From Breviolum minutum Mf 1.05b.01 (taxonomy: Eukaryota > Sar > Dinophyceae > Suessiales > Symbiodiniaceae), in the NCBI GenBank assembly GCA_000507305.1, contig DF239045.1:252692-316691 (forward strand): a stretch of 64,000 nt of DNA, in the 5' to 3' direction. Positions 32,301 through 41,337 of the stretch are shown piece by piece. Each line of letters begins with the position of its first letter. The stretch's first letter is position 1. Both the position numbers and the translations under genes were made by a program. The notes under the pieces are model-generated. The model made no database searches. It worked only from the letters and a program-made list of their open reading frames with translations, and had not been told where the DNA came from.

Positions 32301-35300
32301 CCAAACCATCATTTTCAGGTTCTATGTTTATCTATCTGGGTGTAGGTGAAGCCAACCTACCTCAAATCCCCCATGACGTAGCCCCTGAAAAATGACAAAT
32401 GATTCAGTTGGAAGACGTTTTGTTGCCGGAATCCTTTTCAAATGGTACTCCTTTTCAGTGGCAGCAGGTGAAACGTTGAGGGTGTAGGTATAACGGTATA
32501 TCTATTTACTAAGGGCTTTAGAAAACTCAATATATGTACAACACCACTATGTGGATGCGTTTCCTTCTTCTATCGGATGTTTGTTTCAATCATCTCCCTT
32601 CAATCATACCCTCCTCCCAACCCAAAAACACCTCCCTTGGACCCCAAAACCATGAAAAATGAAGGTTTTTTAAACTATATATATATGGGTTATAACACCT
32701 AAAAATGAAGGTTTTGGGTTCCCATGGCTTAGAATAATCCAATCATCATCCAATTTCCGTAGAATTGATCAGAAAAAATAATAATCTCCCTTCAATCATA
32801 CCCTCCTCCCAACTCAAAAATGGCCGCCTCAGGCACAACAAACCGAGAGCAATCAGATTGTGCGCAGTTTATTACTGACCAAAAAATCCAAGGTCAAGGT
32901 GAGGGGTCCGTGAATTTTCGCCGGAAGTGGAAGTGGTGTTTCGTTCAATTTCTTGGTTCACAAAAAGGGGGAAATGGTACTTGGATGTACCAGGAACTTA
33001 GTAAATGGTTAGTATAAGTGGATTAAAACCCCAATATACCCCAATTTATAAGTAGGTTATAACCCATTTACTAACCATGTAAACTTCCTGGGACATCCAA
33101 GTAGAGTTCGACATATTCAGAGTTCATGAGGCTGGAGAGAAGACATGACAGCTATGGCTATAACATTATGATGTTGATAGGCAGCGAACATGTCTGTTGC
33201 CCAAAGGACAAACAACCCGCTACCCTTTAAAACGGGGGAGATAAGGGACCCAATAAATAATCCCCACGGGTGATATAAAGGTGTATTTTCATGGGATTGA
33301 TTTTTTACGGGTACCATTTTGAAGGGGCTCTTCCCACCATTTTCCCTATCATTTGGTGTTTTTTTTGTTCCAAAGGTTTGTTTGAAGAAAGGGCAGCAAG
33401 TGAAGCCAAAGATTTGGGGCTACTTGGGGTTGGTTTTTTGTTGCAAAGGTGCTTTTTTAAAGGAAAAATTACCCTCCCCAAACTTTCCGGGATGCAAAGG
33501 GGGATGATTGCAAAAGGAGACGTCCGAAAATGGTTTCACCACCATGCCTTCACCCATCGTCACCATCCCAAAAAGATCACCAGCAGAATTGCCGGGATGT
33601 TATCATGAACTATGAAATCCCAGTGGGTGATGTGTAGGGATCCTTATTTTATGGCATGTTAATTATTATAATCTCCAAATAACTGGAAAACTGGGTGGTG
33701 GCAACTCAAATATTTTGGAATGTTCATCCCTATTTGGAACAGATTCCCAATTCGACGATCATATTTTTCAGAGGGGTTGAAACCACCAACTAGGTTAGAT
33801 GAAGAGAAATTTTGAGAAGGGAACAAGAATGATTCTCATTTTTGTTGCTTCGAGCCATGGTTTTTCAAATGGGCAACTAGAAAGACTTTTGCTTGGTTGG
33901 TTTGGGTGTTGCAGTGACCGAAGGGGGTAGATGTTTCTTCCGGATTTGAGATCCTTGAATTTGTGGTTGGTCAATCTACCTCCCCTTACGGACCCCCCCC
34001 CCCAGAACTAAGGCCTTATTAAGGGCTTATTAACCACGGGTTTCCCTTGTAAGGCCTTATTAAAATTATTAAACCCTTATTTCTGGGTACGTTAGGGGAG
34101 GGTGGGGACCAGTCATGATCAAACTTGACAAAGTTTCGTGTGTGTGTAATTTTGAAGGATCTCCCCTTCATGGTTTGTTGTTTGTGTTGCAAAGATCAAT
34201 TTAGCAGTTCGCCCCTGAAAAGGGACTGTTTTCAGAGGAAAGTAGATAGGCAGTCGTCCAATCTTTCTTTTTTCAAGGGTTATGTTAAAGTACAGGGATG
34301 CGTATCTTACTAGATGGGCCCCTACGAGTTCTAAATGGAGAGTTCTAATCCCCTATAAGTAGGGTTTTTTCACCCCAGGGAAATACATGTATTTCAGGCC
34401 ATTTATAGGGGCCCCATTTCACCACGTGATCGTGACGGGTTAAACATCTTGATATCAACTGAACTTGTGTTCGTTTAAGGTGATGTTTTACAGATTTACC
34501 ACGGTAAATCACCATTTTTCACCACCATTCGGGGAATATGTATTTTTCCCAACCACCAAACAAGCAAATCCAAGATATCTACCTACATGAATGGTTGATT
34601 TCTATAGGTAAATGATGATACATGTAGGTAAATATCCCGGTATCCGTCATAGTGGATCTTGCATCAACACAAGGATTCTTCCACCCCAAAAATGGTGGGT
34701 TCAAACCCAAGATACACTTAAGGCATATTCAGCCTTATCTTAGATTTGATTAAGGTGGTTGAACAAAATTTTATCCAAATGGTGGTGCTTTACCATGGTA
34801 GAATCCTCTTGGCAGGCCATGCCTTCCTTGCAGATTCAGGCCCAGAGGGCAGGGCGTGTATGTTCATCCCCAGCTGTCAGATGTAACAAAAAAAGGTGGA
34901 TTTAAAGCACTGAAGTAGGGAAAAACAGCAGAATTCACCTTTTTTTGATCTTTACTCGGTGGTGGTTTTAAAATGTTGTGTTTTTTCATTCCAAATTTGC
35001 GGAAATGATTCTATTTGACTGATTTTTTCAGATGAGTTGAAACTACCAATCACTTTATATCTATATTTATAGTTTTAAATGGCAACGATTTAGTTAAGTT
35101 TAATGTATTTTTGGATGCGAACACCCCCCAACCAGCATGATGCTGGCTCATCATCGTCACCTCTAGGATTGACATGAGCGATGAAAAAGGGTGGTCCTAG
35201 ACCTAGTTGCTTAGGTTATCTAGGTGGTGGTTTCAAATATTCTTTATGTTCATCCGTATTTGGCGAAATTATCCAATTTGACTCAGATTTTTCAGGTGGG

Positions 35301-37699
35301 TTGAAACCACCAGCTAGTAGGGTATATATACTACCCAGTTATATGGAGATTATCTTATAAACCATTATAAGGATCCCAGGATATTCAGGATAGCATCCTA
35401 GGAGCAACTCGCATCCCGAGAAACAATCGTATAGACACAATTTCACCTAAAAATGTCGAGTCGGCGCACCTCAAAAAGCAATTGTTTTCTTTGGCAAGTG
35501 ATTTCTTGTGAAAATAATCCTCCCTAAAAGTAACAGCAGTTCAGCATCTGAAAAAATAGGGTGCAAACCCAAAAGGAAATTTCACCTTCCTTTGCCATCC
35601 ATTTTCAGGGGCGACATTGCTGTTAGTTTCAGGGAGGGTAATGATATATTTACCTTTACATTTACATCATTTACCATAAAGAATCAACCAAAGGTAGCAT
35701 TGAAATCATACCAGTATCCATAGATAGATGGACAAATATTTCCTTGTACCATACCCACACCATCCATGTATGGCATATTTACCTACATTTAGTTACTTTT
35801 TATGGGTTTTCATGTATATAGGTATATATACCTTGGAACTACCCCCCACGCACTAACAGTCACCACCAGGATTATTACATTTTTAGTAGGGAATCCTTAT
35901 AAACCTTCATCTATGACTGTTACTTGGATGTCCCAGGAACTTAGTAAATGGTTAGTAAGTGTGTTATAACCCCAATATACTCCATTTACAAGTAGGTTAT
36001 AACCCATTTACCTGCCATTTACCTACTTCCTGGGACATCCAAGTACCGGGTGGGGGGGTAGACCAAATATATACCAGTCCCACGGATGCTGTTTTGGAAT
36101 GTGGAAAAAAACCCTTCAGGCGGATGAAGTGACCTGTGCTCACGGCGCCGCCTTAACACAGCTGGACCCAGAGGAGGTGAACCCCCGTTGTTTTCGGGTG
36201 AACATGTGTTCGTTGTTTGGGGTATGCTTGGATGTCCCGGGAAGTTAGGATTAATGGTTAGGATTAATGGGTTATAACCTACTTATAAATGGGGTATATT
36301 GGTGTTATAACCCACTTACTAACCATGTACTCTCAGTTATGTGAGGATTATAATACACCATAAAGGATCCCTATTAAACAAGCAGGATGACTCATGGAAA
36401 GTATCCGGCCGGTTTTTTTTTCGTGGCTCAACTGTTGACTAGGTGGTGGTTTTGATTATTTTGTATTTTCACCCCACTTGGGGAAGATTCCCATTTTGAC
36501 TAATCTTTTTCAGATGTGTTGAAACAGCCAACTGGAATCAAACTTCTGGTAGGGGATAAACTCATCAACCCAATAGTATAGGATTAGTATAGGGATTAGT
36601 ACATACCCATTATTTTAGAATTCCCTATGAAGGGTGGACGACCATCCCCAATAGAAGGAGTTTAGACCAAACTTACCCATTCCGTGACCTCAGTCATGTG
36701 CCAAGTTGCACGGACTCCATGGTTGGTGAGGTTGTGCCGATGTGGCACATCGCCGCGGATGGAGCTTTTTTTTTTGCTTTTGTTCGATTTTCGGAGCAGG
36801 TCCCCGAGGCAAAAAAAGGTGGTTCCAAAGATTGTTCATTTTAACCCTTTCTTAGCTAGGTGGTGGTTTCAAACATTTTTTATGTTCACCCTTACCTGGG
36901 GAAATGATGCAATTTGACTAATATTTTTCAAATGGGTTGAAACCACCAACTAGTTAGTTGGGGAAAGGATCCAAGTTGACGAGCATATTTTTTCAAGAGG
37001 GTTGAAACCAACCACCAACTAGATTCCATGGCCCCATGTCACTGGGCACCCAAAGCATCCATGGGACGAACGGTATGCATACAGACATTTGGTTCAGTTT
37101 TTTGTAGTAGATGTAGGTGAATATACCAATCCCCTGGATCCTTCAGGTTAGAACAATCCATTTTTTTAGATAGACAAGCGAAATCTCAACACCTGAACAT
37201 CACCAACATGCCAGATTTTAGGCTTCAACCTGTTGTCAAATACTGCTCAAAAGCCCGGAAACATGATAACAACAAAAACCTTCCAGAAAAGAATAAGAGA
37301 AACTCCTGTTCCCTTTTTAGGCATTTTTTCAGGTGGACATTATCATTAAATGTTATTTTTGAATTGGTTGGTTTGCCTCTGGATAGTTTAGTAAGGAAAA
37401 TCCAGGTTGGTGAAATATTTTAATTTGGCCAGATTCATGTACTTATAGAATTTATGAATATAGCAGTCCCATGGATACGTCATCTAGATATGGGTGTTTC
37501 CGAAAATAGGGGTACCCCCAAATCATCCATTTTAATGTGGTTTTCCAGTATACACCATCCATTTTGGGGTATCCATATTTTTTGGAAACACCCATATAAA
37601 CCACCTACCATTGGTCATCTGAACAAATCCCACGTCCAACTGTTGGCATTGGCTTGTCAGCTCTTCTATTTGGCCTCCCGCGGGCTTGACGCTGCCAAT
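29336..37699 (+). CDS. sufD: SufD-like Fe-S cluster assembly protein, five exons recovered
   Basis: Five short exons, all joining in phase 0, give about 78 residues matching the C-terminal half of SufD. In order they encode the FKGIIKV block, the AQQTESNQ..LLL block, the MPSLQI strand, the DEVTCAHGA..QLD block with the invariant C.HGA, and the LFYL.SRGL helix. SufD is the scaffold partner of SufB and SufC and, in algae and plants, acts in the plastid. SufB would lack the ADEVTCAHGA form, so SufD is preferred. Donors are GC, GT, GC, GT and probably GC. The N-terminal half and the last helices were not found; earlier exons may lie upstream of 29.3 kb and the end downstream. Introns of 1.3-3.5 kb are filled with hairpin elements and one copia relic. 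Confidence 0.8.
29401..29529. mobile_element. MITE-like element, family B, left arm worn
   Basis: TTCCAGGAAGTTAGGATTAA on the left, AACTTCCTGAGACATCCAAG on the right. It starts 18 bp inside the presumed sufD intron. Confidence 0.75.
29658..29830. mobile_element. family G element between 31-bp direct repeats
   Basis: A complete G copy (29689-29799) is bounded on both sides by the same 31-bp sequence (29658-29688 and 29800-29830), identical at every base. Each repeat contains the near-palindrome GATGTACATTGTACATC. A partial third copy lies at about 29618-29638. Confidence 0.85.
29931..30075. mobile_element. MITE-like element, family E
   Basis: TACTGTTGATGGATAGCTTC faces GATTTCTGAACCATCAGCAG. 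Confidence 0.75.
30184..30263. mobile_element. family M hairpin, one arm short
   Basis: TTATAAGGGACGATTAACC, then CCTTAATAAGGCC and CCTTATTTCTTGGGGTGGG. Confidence 0.6.
30320..30917 (+). pseudogene. copia-type (Ty1) reverse transcriptase fragment, interrupted
   Basis: Frames must be changed at least twice. YFEENIGKNGWRPVL, then WRSVFYHPKLDLLLVVYVDD (RT palm, YVDD catalytic core), then KGWKSIGEVIDIDSPEP. After about 130 unrelated bases comes GRYFGCEHRVEENVKLIKDD, then HPFHHIFSRK and TRYHIYPRKCRMVPRD, ending in a stop at 30915. The order matches dinoflagellate copia polyproteins, in which EP-LGRYLGC is continuous, so the middle stretch (about 30540-30672) is an insertion. No LTRs, integrase or RNase H were seen. 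It lies in the same orientation inside the first visible sufD intron. Confidence 0.8.
31337..31440. mobile_element. MITE-like hairpin, family F
   Basis: TACACTCCTGTAAACTAACA faces TGTTAGTTTCAGGGAGGGTA. Confidence 0.85.
31559..31661 (+). mobile_element. MITE-like element, family A
   Basis: TGGGTGGTGGCAACTCAC to GGTTGAAACAACCAACTA. Confidence 0.8.
31937..32045. mobile_element. MITE-like element, family F
   Basis: TACCCTCCCTGAAACTAACA on the left. The right arm is damaged (TTAGTGTCAGCAGGGTA). Confidence 0.8.
32114..32218 (+). mobile_element. MITE-like element, family A
   Basis: TGCGTGGTGGTTTCAAAT to GGTTGAAATCACAAACTA. Confidence 0.75.
32238..32344. mobile_element. MITE-like element, family N
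   Basis: TACACCCTGGAAGACTAACA on the left, TTCAGGTTCTATGTTTATC and GGGTGTA on the right. Confidence 0.7.
32596..32819. repeat. 35-bp direct repeats around a hairpin, next to sufD exon b
   Basis: A block beginning CTCCCTTCAATCATACCCTC occurs at about 32596-32630 and again at about 32785-32819 with one difference. Between them AACCATGAAAAATGAAGG faces the GGTTTTGGGTTCCCATGG region, a hairpin also seen near 55.1 kb. The second copy ends 13 bp before the sufD exon. Confidence 0.75.
32833..32898 (+). CDS. sufD: sufD-like exon b
   Basis: Twenty-two codons from ccgcctcag to GTGAGG, phase 0 on both sides. AQQTESNQIVRSLLLTKKSK matches the SufD segment AQ.TDA.Q..R.LLLS..A. The remaining VK leads into the MPSLQI strand of the next exon. 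Confidence 0.85.
32978..33103. mobile_element. MITE-like hairpin, family B
   Basis: GTACTTGGATGTACCAGGAA faces TTCCTGGGACATCCAAGTA. Confidence 0.85.
33692..33792 (+). mobile_element. MITE-like element, family A
   Basis: TGGGTGGTGGCAACTCAAA to GGTTGAAACCACCAACTA. Confidence 0.85.
33990..34100. mobile_element. MITE-like element, family M
   Basis: AGAACTAAGGCCTTATTAAG faces AACCCTTATTTCTGGG around ACCACGGGTTTCCCTTGTAA. Confidence 0.65.
34310..34423. mobile_element. family J copy, worn
   Basis: GATGGGCCCCTACGAGTTC on the left, GGCCATTTATAGGGGCCCCA on the right. Confidence 0.65.
34462..34576. mobile_element. family O element
   Basis: CGTTTAAGGTGATGTTTTAC, TACCACGGTAAATCACCATT and CCAACCACCAAACAAGCAAA. 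Confidence 0.6.
34816..34839 (+). CDS. sufD: sufD-like exon c, a 24-base microexon
   Basis: Eight codons, AMPSLQIQ, between cctcttggcag and a GC-type donor (GCCCAG). They fill exactly the gap between exon b (..KVK) and exon d (ADEV..), giving the SufD string K.KV.AMPSLQIQADEV. Phase 0 on both sides. Its identity rests on this fit with its neighbours. Confidence 0.75.
34966..35053 (+). mobile_element. family A, worn
   Basis: TCGGTGGTGGTTTTAAAA to GAGTTGAAACTACCAAT. Confidence 0.65.
35221..35316 (+). mobile_element. MITE-like element, family A, intact
   Basis: TAGGTGGTGGTTTCAAATA to GGTTGAAACCACCAGCTA. Confidence 0.85.
35517..35640. mobile_element. MITE-like element, family F
   Basis: ATCCTCCCTAAAAGTAACAG faces CTGTTAGTTTCAGGGAGGGT. 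Confidence 0.85.
35761..35833. mobile_element. MITE-like element, family D
   Basis: CATCCATGTATGGCATATTT, then CCTACATTTAGTTAC and ATGTATATAGGTATATATACC. Confidence 0.7.
35921..36045. mobile_element. MITE-like hairpin, family B
   Basis: TACTTGGATGTCCCAGGAAC faces TTCCTGGGACATCCAAGTA. Confidence 0.9.
36120..36176 (+). CDS. sufD: sufD-like exon d, C.HGA block
   Basis: Nineteen codons, ADEVTCAHGAALTQLDPEE, from acccttcag to GTGAAC. This is the most diagnostic SufD segment: A-D-[DE]-V-x-C-x-H-G-A followed by LD.EE. Phase 0 on both sides. A truncated family B element begins 50 bp into the intron. Confidence 0.9.
36226..36430. mobile_element. fused remnants of families B and I
   Basis: A B copy loses its right arm at about 36329, exactly where an I copy lacking its left arm starts (CAGTTATGTGAGGATTATAA ... 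TTTTTTTTCGTGGCTCA). Confidence 0.75.
36440..36534 (+). mobile_element. MITE-like element, family A
   Basis: TAGGTGGTGGTTTTGATT to GTGTTGAAACAGCCAACT. Confidence 0.75.
36857..37022 (+). mobile_element. family A copy followed by a second A right half
   Basis: A full copy (36857-36952) ends AACCACCAACTA. A second interior plus right end (GGATCCAAGTTGACGAGC ... CCACCAACTA) follows directly to 37022, a tandem or nested arrangement. Confidence 0.8.
37383..37433. mobile_element. family G right part
   Basis: TTTAGTAAGGAAAATCCAGG and TTTTAATTTGGCCAG. Confidence 0.6.
37488..37596. mobile_element. MITE-like hairpin, family L
   Basis: ATATGGGTGTTTCCGAAAAT faces TTTTTGGAAACACCCATAT. Inner AAATCATCCATTTTAAT and ACCATCCATTTTGGGG repeat. 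Confidence 0.9.
37661..37699 (+). CDS. sufD: sufD-like exon e
   Basis: Thirteen codons, LFYLASRGLDAAN, from ggcttgtcag to a GC-type donor GCAAGG. It matches the invariant [EA]LFYLRSRGL of SufD. An alternative end at 37729 (GTAAAT) would add ARRRRRCV. The next SufD segment (AR.LL..AF) was not found with certainty downstream. Confidence 0.85.
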
Positions 37700-37934
37700 G
37701 CAAGGAGGCGACGTCGCTGTGTGGTAAATGACAACCTTTTAAAAGCAGAAAATGTACCAAAAGTTTGTAAAATAAAAAAGGATGGATATTTTTCATACAT
37801 ATGACATGTGTGTGTCAAAATGATTCATGAACTATACATATTATCTTGATTCGTTTTATCGTGGTTTACATGTGATATAAAACATCTCCATATTCATAAA
37901 AGCATAGGTATTAGTTCTTCAAAACTCCAAGAAG

Positions 37935-38240
37935 CACATTCGTTTGGGGCCACATGAACGAAGTTGAACAACGTCAAGTGCTACGCACCAAGCACCGATT
38001 CCAGACCCAGATGTTGAAGACGATTTGCAGTTTCCGTTCACTTCCTCTCACTACACCATTGCTTGCCTACATCGATGTCTTGACAGAACCAGCGTGCTGC
38101 TGTTGCAAGTGCGCGACCTCCCTACACCTGTTGCAGTCGCACGAGTCATCCTACTGCGCGGCGTCCTCGTGACGCGCCCATTACTTGAGGATGATTCATC
38201 ATCTAAGACAAAAGGAGGACTACATCCAACTTAACGATGC
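37935..38240 (+). CDS. coding-like island, unidentified
   Basis: GC-richer and repeat-free. Two overlapping + frames are open: EVEQRQVLRTKHRFQTQML and VEDDLQFPFTSSHYTIACLH followed by VAVARVILLRGVLVTRPLL. The ARVILLRGVLV part is loosely like the AR.LL..AF helix expected after exon e, but the splice phase does not fit. A retroelement relic is equally possible. Confidence 0.25.
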
Positions 38241-38680
38241 TGAAGAAATACCTTCAGGTGAAAATGGCAACTGGGATGGAACCAACTACAGAGTGCTCGG
38301 AAACAATTGTTGCTCCTTCGGGAGGTCGTTCCTTGGCATCAGCAGAGATGATGGTGTTATGGTGATGATGGGTTGTAGGTAGTGGTTACATAGGACATGA
38401 AACAGTCTATAATGAATTTATTGAGCTCAAGCTCGGCGAAACAGCTTGACATATTTTGGACATGACAAATTGAATGCCAACCATAGGCATGTCGTCAATC
38501 TGTCAATCGTCAGAGATCAAATGGTTCCTGAATCTGGCAAAGAGGAGAATTTCATGCAGCGCGACGAGCCCATATCACGGAGTACAATGCAAGAATCATG
38601 ACTTATGATGAATCTTTCAACCAAATCAGAATCTGGATTGGAAACTTCATGAGTTGCTTTTAAGAGATGTCTCCAACTTG
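38240..38680. other. no convincing gene
   Basis: Unique sequence. A possible relic near 38470-38620 (GEFHAARRAHITEYNARIM) is broken by stops. Confidence 0.3.
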
Positions 38681-38685
38681 GAGGA

Positions 38686-38818
38686 TCATCCCATATAGTA
38701 AGTGGTCAAGAACCATGGTTAGGAAGTCCTCTAAGTAGGTTTGTTCCCCTTCCAAATAGCGTAAATGGCTTTTAAATGGGGGGTACTAACCACTTACTAA
38801 CTGGGACGATCCTCCAAG
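38686..38818. mobile_element. MITE-like hairpin, family C
   Basis: ACTTGGAGGATCATCCCATA faces ACTGGGACGATCCTCCAAG. Confidence 0.85.
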
Positions 38819-39258
38819 ACCCCCGGAAACAAAAAAAGAAAAACAAATTGGAGTTCCACTCGAAACAAGAGTTGCACCTGATTGAGAGGAACGGAAAATC
38901 CATGGAAAAGAAGGCGGATTCCACAGTTGTTTTTGAGGAATATCATTCACCTGTCTATATACACGCACATAGATTAGTAAGTAATGGCAATGGAAAATCA
39001 CCTTTTTTAATAGGAGATACATCTTCAAATGGTTGGCGTTCCAATTGTTATCTTTGTCTTCTGGGCTGTTTTCTTTATGGTAAATGTAGTAGCACATATT
39101 CACCAAAAAATCAATACAGCCCAGGAAGTTTAACAACAAGTTTGCCCCTCAAAAAGGGATTCCGGCTGGAAGACTTTCACCATGTTTTTTGTCAATGGAC
39201 AAGCTAGCTGTTAAACATCCAAGGGGTAACACCAACCGCGCACTTCAAAAAAACTACT

Positions 39259-39399
39259 TGAGCAATGAAAAAACCCTTGTCGTTTAGGGTATATACGGGA
39301 TTTTTCTACACAGTTACATGGGGATTACAATAAACCATGAAATAAGGATCCCTATTCAACAACCAGGATTCAAAGTCAAGAAGGTGTTTTCGTGGTTCA
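39259..39399. mobile_element. MITE-like element, family I
   Basis: TGAGCAATGAAAAAACCC on the left, GTTTTCGTGGTTCA on the right, with ATAAACCATGAAATAAGGAT inside. Confidence 0.8.
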
Positions 39400-39546
39400 C
39401 TTTCCGTTGTGAAGGTAAAAAACCTATTTTCCGGGGCGAATTGGCTGGGGAAGGGGGATGAACACACCAAAAGTTACCCATGAAACACGGGCGAAATTCT
39501 GGTTAGGATAACATCTTTCTAAACTGTTAAGTTCTGGCAAAATTAC

Positions 39547-39662
39547 TGGGTGGTGGTTTTTTTTATGTTCACCCATTTTTCCTTGGGGTTTCATGATCCA
39601 ATTTTGACGTGACGTCTGCGCATGATCTTTTCAAAAGGCGTTGGTGGTCCGAAACCACCAAC
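39547..39662 (+). mobile_element. family A, worn
   Basis: TGGGTGGTGGTTTTTTTTAT to GGTCCGAAACCACCAAC. Confidence 0.65.
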
Positions 39663-39745
39663 CCTTCCTCCCATGATTCCTATGATTTGGTGTGGGTCGT
39701 TGCCCTGAGTTTGAAGAAAACTGCATGGTTATGTATGTTTTATAT

Positions 39746-39876
39746 ACAAGATGGGCCCAAAAGCCAGTTCTAAATGGAGTTCTAAATGGCCGAAAATAAT
39801 TAGGTAACTGGGGTGAAAAAACCCTAGTTATAGGAGTTATAACCCTAGTTATATCTGGTAGGGGGCCCACCTTGTA
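39746..39876. mobile_element. MITE-like hairpin, family J
   Basis: TACAAGATGGGCCCAAAAGC faces GGTAGGGGGCCCACCTTGTA. Confidence 0.85.
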
Positions 39877-40145
39877 GAGTATTTTTTCCACCTTTAAACC
39901 CCCAAAAAACCCATGGAAAAAACGAAGTTTTGGAGCCCTCAGACTATGGGTGAAATTAACTCACCCCCTAATCATGAAGGAAAGGTGGGTTCCAATGGCA
40001 GTTATGTAGGGAGTACCTTCATGAGCCATCAAGGAGTGTCGCTGAAGAATGGAATGAAAACCCTGCCTCCCAGAAAAGAAAACGTGTTTTTTTTTCCAGT
40101 GATGATCAAGTTATTTAATGGTGGGGGATGGTCATCAAATTTGGA

Positions 40146-40232
40146 GGGGGTTTATATATCCACTATATATTTTAATGTTGATTTATATATCCACTATATA
40201 TCCACTATATATCCACTATATATCCACTATCA
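40146..40232. repeat. ATATATCCACT tandem repeat
   Basis: Head-to-tail TATATATCCAC units, 11-13 bp, followed by a worn family A relic to about 40340. Confidence 0.75.
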
Positions 40233-40375
40233 AACTTCGTGGTGGTTTTTTGAAATACATTCTAATGTTCACCCCTAACTTTGGGGAGATGATTTCTCCA
40301 ATTTGACGTTTCCTGCGCTCTCATTTTTCAAATCAGTTGGTCAACACACCGGCCTGCCGGCCTGATGAATGAGTG

Positions 40376-40491
40376 GATTAGCCACTAGGTGGTGGTTTCA
40401 AGTATTTTTTATTTTCACCCCTATTTTGGGAAGATTCCCATTTTGACTAATATTTTTCAAATGGTTTGAAACCACCAACTAGATTAGCCAC
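40376..40491 (+). mobile_element. family A element with perfect 10-bp target duplication
   Basis: The element is 40386-40481 (TAGGTGGTGGTTTCAAG ... TTTGAAACCACCAACTA). GATTAGCCAC stands immediately before (40376-40385) and after (40482-40491). This fixes the true element ends at TAG...CTA. Confidence 0.95.
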
Positions 40492-40520
40492 CATTGATCC
40501 CTGAAAAATCCAAGAAATAC

Positions 40521-40632
40521 CCTCCCCACGTTTAACAGTTCGCCCCTGAAAAGTCACCGAAACGCGATAGGAAAGCAGCTTTCACCGCCATTTTTTCAGG
40601 GGCTTTCAGGGGCTATGTCTTGCCGGGGGGTT
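40521..40632. mobile_element. family F, worn
   Basis: ATACCCTCCCCACGTTTAAC, GTTCGCCCCTGAAAA and TTTTTCAGGGGC. Confidence 0.6.
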
Positions 40633-40987
40633 TTCGTCGCATTAGCCAAAAATCTGAGGTTGTTTCAACACGCCTTTGGAACACACCCCTAAACCTTTAC
40701 CAACAGGCCATAAAGGGATTCCTTTCATAGTTGGGTAGGGGGATTGCCTGGGGTGTGCTCTACGGGTGTGTTGTAATTTTCTTGGAAAAAAAACATCATT
40801 TCCCATCGGACCCATGTATATATCCCTCACCACCGTTTGGATGTATAAAACCGGTCGTAGTAATGGGATAAACCTACCATTTCAACTGGTCATCGCCGGA
40901 TTTCTTTCTTCCATCAATGGTATGTCCTACCTACTAATTTTCCGTTCAAAATGCAATCTTTGGATCCATTCATCTCATTCGTGACAG

Positions 40988-41095
40988 GTTGATGCTCAGC
41001 GGCTTTCCTATGGACCTACTACAGGGTTTGAAGGTGCGGCGCCTCTCGAAATTTTTCCCAAACGAAGAGAGTGCGATCATGGGATCATAGGGAAA
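40988..41095 (+). CDS. exon candidate, unidentified
   Basis: cattcgtgacag ends at 40987. Two frames are open for over 90 bp: VDAQRLSYGPTTGFEGAAPL, and DRLMLSGFPMDLLQGLKVRR. The latter faintly recalls the GFP segment at the end of C5 methyltransferases. No clear donor. Confidence 0.2.
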
Positions 41096-41215
41096 AACCC
41101 ACGCGTTAAACGTCTCTGAGTTTGTATATTATATATATACACTCCACAAAACGATCAGATATCCCACCTTTTGAAAAAGGAACATCATCGACTCAAAAGA
41201 TCCTTGGAAGGGGGA

Positions 41216-41337
41216 TATAGATGTTTCCGAAAATAGTGGGGTTTCCCCCCCAAATCATCCATGGATTAATAGGGTTTTCCGTTATTTTCACCATCCTTTT
41301 TTGGGGAAACACCCCTATTTTTGGTTCAACACCCATA
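41216..41337. mobile_element. MITE-like element, family L
   Basis: ATATAGATGTTTCCGAAAAT, AAATCATCCATGGATTAA, GGGGAAACACCCC. Confidence 0.75.

Noticed and set aside
33291..33608. 105-codon plus frame
   Set aside because: Overlapping frames equally open, homopolymer-rich, no splice borders.
38131..38170. Next sufD exon (ARVILLRGVLV after cctgttgcag)
   Set aside because: Similar helix, but the splice phase does not match exon e and the frame is open well upstream of the acceptor.
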